The position numbers and the translations under genes are program-made. From Siphonodentalium dalli (Eukaryota; Mollusca; Scaphopoda; Gadilida; Siphonodentaliidae), in contig CP136069.1 in NCBI GenBank assembly GCA_032622095.1, positions 205,770,750 through 205,834,749 on the forward strand: DNA of 64,000 nucleotides. The letters run 5' to 3'. Positions 62,341 through 64,000 of the stretch are shown here, piece after piece. The notes under the pieces are model-generated. The model was given only the letters and a program-made list of their open reading frames with translations. It searched no databases and had not been told where the DNA came from. Every line of letters begins with the position of its first letter. Position 1 is the first letter of the stretch.

Positions 62341-63482
62341 GACAAATTATATCAATCATGGATATCTATCCTTGCTGAAGCCCCCTATGACCCCCCTCCC
62401 CACAGGCATATGTATACAGCCCTGCCACGCCAAGCACCTGTTGACTATGACGTCATTCAATCGCGCGACTTGCTTTACGTTTAACTACGTCATTACGTGC
62501 GTCAACAAGTATCGTTTGAAATCATTTGCTGCCATGGATCCGCGGAGTTGGGCTGCGTGTGTTCGTTGATGTCTGAATATTGTGCACATGTATATAAGAT
62601 AGATACACAGAAATAATTCGAATGACAGGGATGACGGAATCTACATTGTCTATATAATACTATGGCATGCATTCACATAAGGTAACTTAGAATTAGATTT
62701 ATTCAATATCGCAATTTACACTTAAATTTCATTCATATATGAGATACCATCGTCTACATCGGTTCTATTAAACGAGTAAACCTAAGTAACTATATATAGT
62801 TATTATTAACATTTGAGAGACCATTTGATTGAATGTACACCGCATTCAACGCAAATTACATGGAAATCAATACTAATCCACGGCCCTTCCATAACCCATC
62901 CCACCCTTATCCCCACTGTATAGTTATGTATATTTACCTAAGCTTTTCGTGACAGTATAGTTGCGTTTAATAACATGTATATATTATTGTTGCATATCCA
63001 TATCTGATCAATAATTGTAATTCCATACCATATAAACTGGTACCAAATTGCCAACTTAGTTATCTGGTTGGCTACAACCCCCCCCCCCCCCCATTCAGGA
63101 TTTTACAACATTACCGCGACAGTGTATAGCCACGTTTACGACATATATCCTTACTTCGTTACCACCACTCCAATAATGGTCATACCATCGGCATTACTGT
63201 TACAGTTAATTGTTTACATGGACACCACTGGCTTCTAAATATAACAAATGATTTGATTGACTGCCCTTTGCCCCCCCCCCGTTCTGATTTTCATAGCATA
63301 ACCACGTGTTACGACATATGTTGTTACTTGATTACCACCACTCTAATAATGGTCTTGTCATAGACATATTGCCCACCCATATCTTCGCCCATGATGGCAC
63401 AATGACTACATGTAAAAATATCTCCACTTCACTGACTTCACTTTATTTAATTATATTTATGTATGTGTATTACGTCTGTTTT
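62341..63482. other. non-coding stretch, nothing firmly recognised
   Basis: Poly-C tracts at about 63079-63092 and 63271-63280. Two sections (about 62985-63170 and 63180-63360) share 'cacgt.tacgacatat..tt' and 'accaccactc.aataatggtc' blocks, an old direct duplication. Short ATG frames lack support. Confidence 0.4.
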
Positions 63483-63733
63483 TTAATCGCGCATCGGCCT
63501 ACATCGCGTGCATATTCTGATCTGGTTGTCCTCAGCATAGAGTTGATTTTGGCCTGTTTTTGGGCTTGGTGGACGGGAAGGTGACTGGTCGTAATCACCT
63601 TTTCGTGACGAGTCATGAGGACCTAGGGTCAGGCGCTTACTCGTCGAAACCATATCATATAATAATGGACTCATTTCGTTCATTATACAACTCATGTGCG
63701 CTCCCGATGACCACCGTAGCCTACTGTTATTTT
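63483..63733 (-). CDS. candidate terminal coding exon, unknown protein
   Basis: On the minus strand a possible acceptor (AAGTTTGGTATGCCAG at the 63734 boundary) is followed by two bases and 83 codons ending in TAA. The frame reads LYDMVSTSKRLTLGPHDSSR, then KGDYDQSPSRPPSPKTGQNQ, then C-T-R-C-R-P. It is Ser/Pro/Arg-rich and low in hydrophobic residues, like a disordered C-terminal tail. No family is recognised, and upstream exons would lie beyond the window's right edge. The open frame could be chance. Confidence 0.25.
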
Positions 63734-64000
63734 CTGGCATACCAAACTTTGTAATTGTGACATATTTCGGCCTGGTCGTAGTAAATCTCTCTATGAAACA
63801 TTTCACTGTGCGCTCTCAAAATGCTTAGCGACATTCACAGATCAGAATCACTGTAATTTTACTTTTATTTAAACAATAAACCATATATATATCTGTACCT
63901 ATTGTTGACTACTATATATCATTGACTGTTATCACCCTATGTTAGTATAGCCAGCTCCCCTCATTAGCGGGAACTCAGGGACTACTATATACACTATAAA
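63734..64000. other. window end, nothing recognised
   Basis: Short AT-rich stretch without recognisable features. Confidence 0.3.

Noticed and set aside
62534-62570. GCCATGGATCC start in a CpG-richer stretch, possible first exon (MDPRSWAACVR)
   Set aside because: Stops after 11 codons, and the only GT nearby makes a weak donor.

Overview
The window looks like animal nuclear DNA. It has spliced genes with GT-AG introns, a C-type lectin gene, a non-LTR retrotransposon, TTAA-flanked piggyBac-like MITEs, foldback elements and very long satellites. The sequence is AT-rich, with many poly-G and microsatellite tracts and ACGG-rich dispersed repeats of a kind common in marine invertebrates. A lophotrochozoan such as a mollusc or nemertean is a reasonable guess, but nothing here proves it.

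Three genic regions can be supported. (1) On the minus strand, 23265 down to 12017, six exons join with matching phases and no internal stop. They total 1017 nt and encode 338 aa: a single-pass membrane protein whose C-terminal half reads like a JmjC/cupin_8 domain. Its introns are full of MITEs and tandem repeats. One array (12781-13500) is a nine-fold amplification of the end of exon 5 together with its splice donor. (2) On the minus strand, about 50115 to 49363, an unspliced gene encodes a secreted or membrane-anchored protein with a PAN/apple-like Cys cluster and a C-type lectin domain. (3) A 5'-truncated, frameshifted non-LTR retrotransposon lies on the plus strand at 34381-36303. A weak candidate terminal exon lies at 63483-63733 (minus).

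Most of the rest is repeats. 1-12 kb holds minisatellites and dispersed repeats. 12-23.3 kb is the six-exon gene. 23.5-34.3 kb holds foldback elements and diverged repeats. 38.2-48.8 kb is a 27-bp satellite with nested higher-order repeats of 1,616 bp and about 4.4 kb. 50.6-60.5 kb is a 63-bp satellite with a 2.32-kb higher-order repeat. 60.6-62.3 kb is a tandem segmental duplication.

The most unusual mobile signal is a small element whose two ends are each a 69-bp near-perfect palindrome. It occurs alone and also embedded inside two different TTAA-flanked MITE families, as if carried by both. The very long open frames across the two satellites follow from unit lengths divisible by three and are not called as genes.
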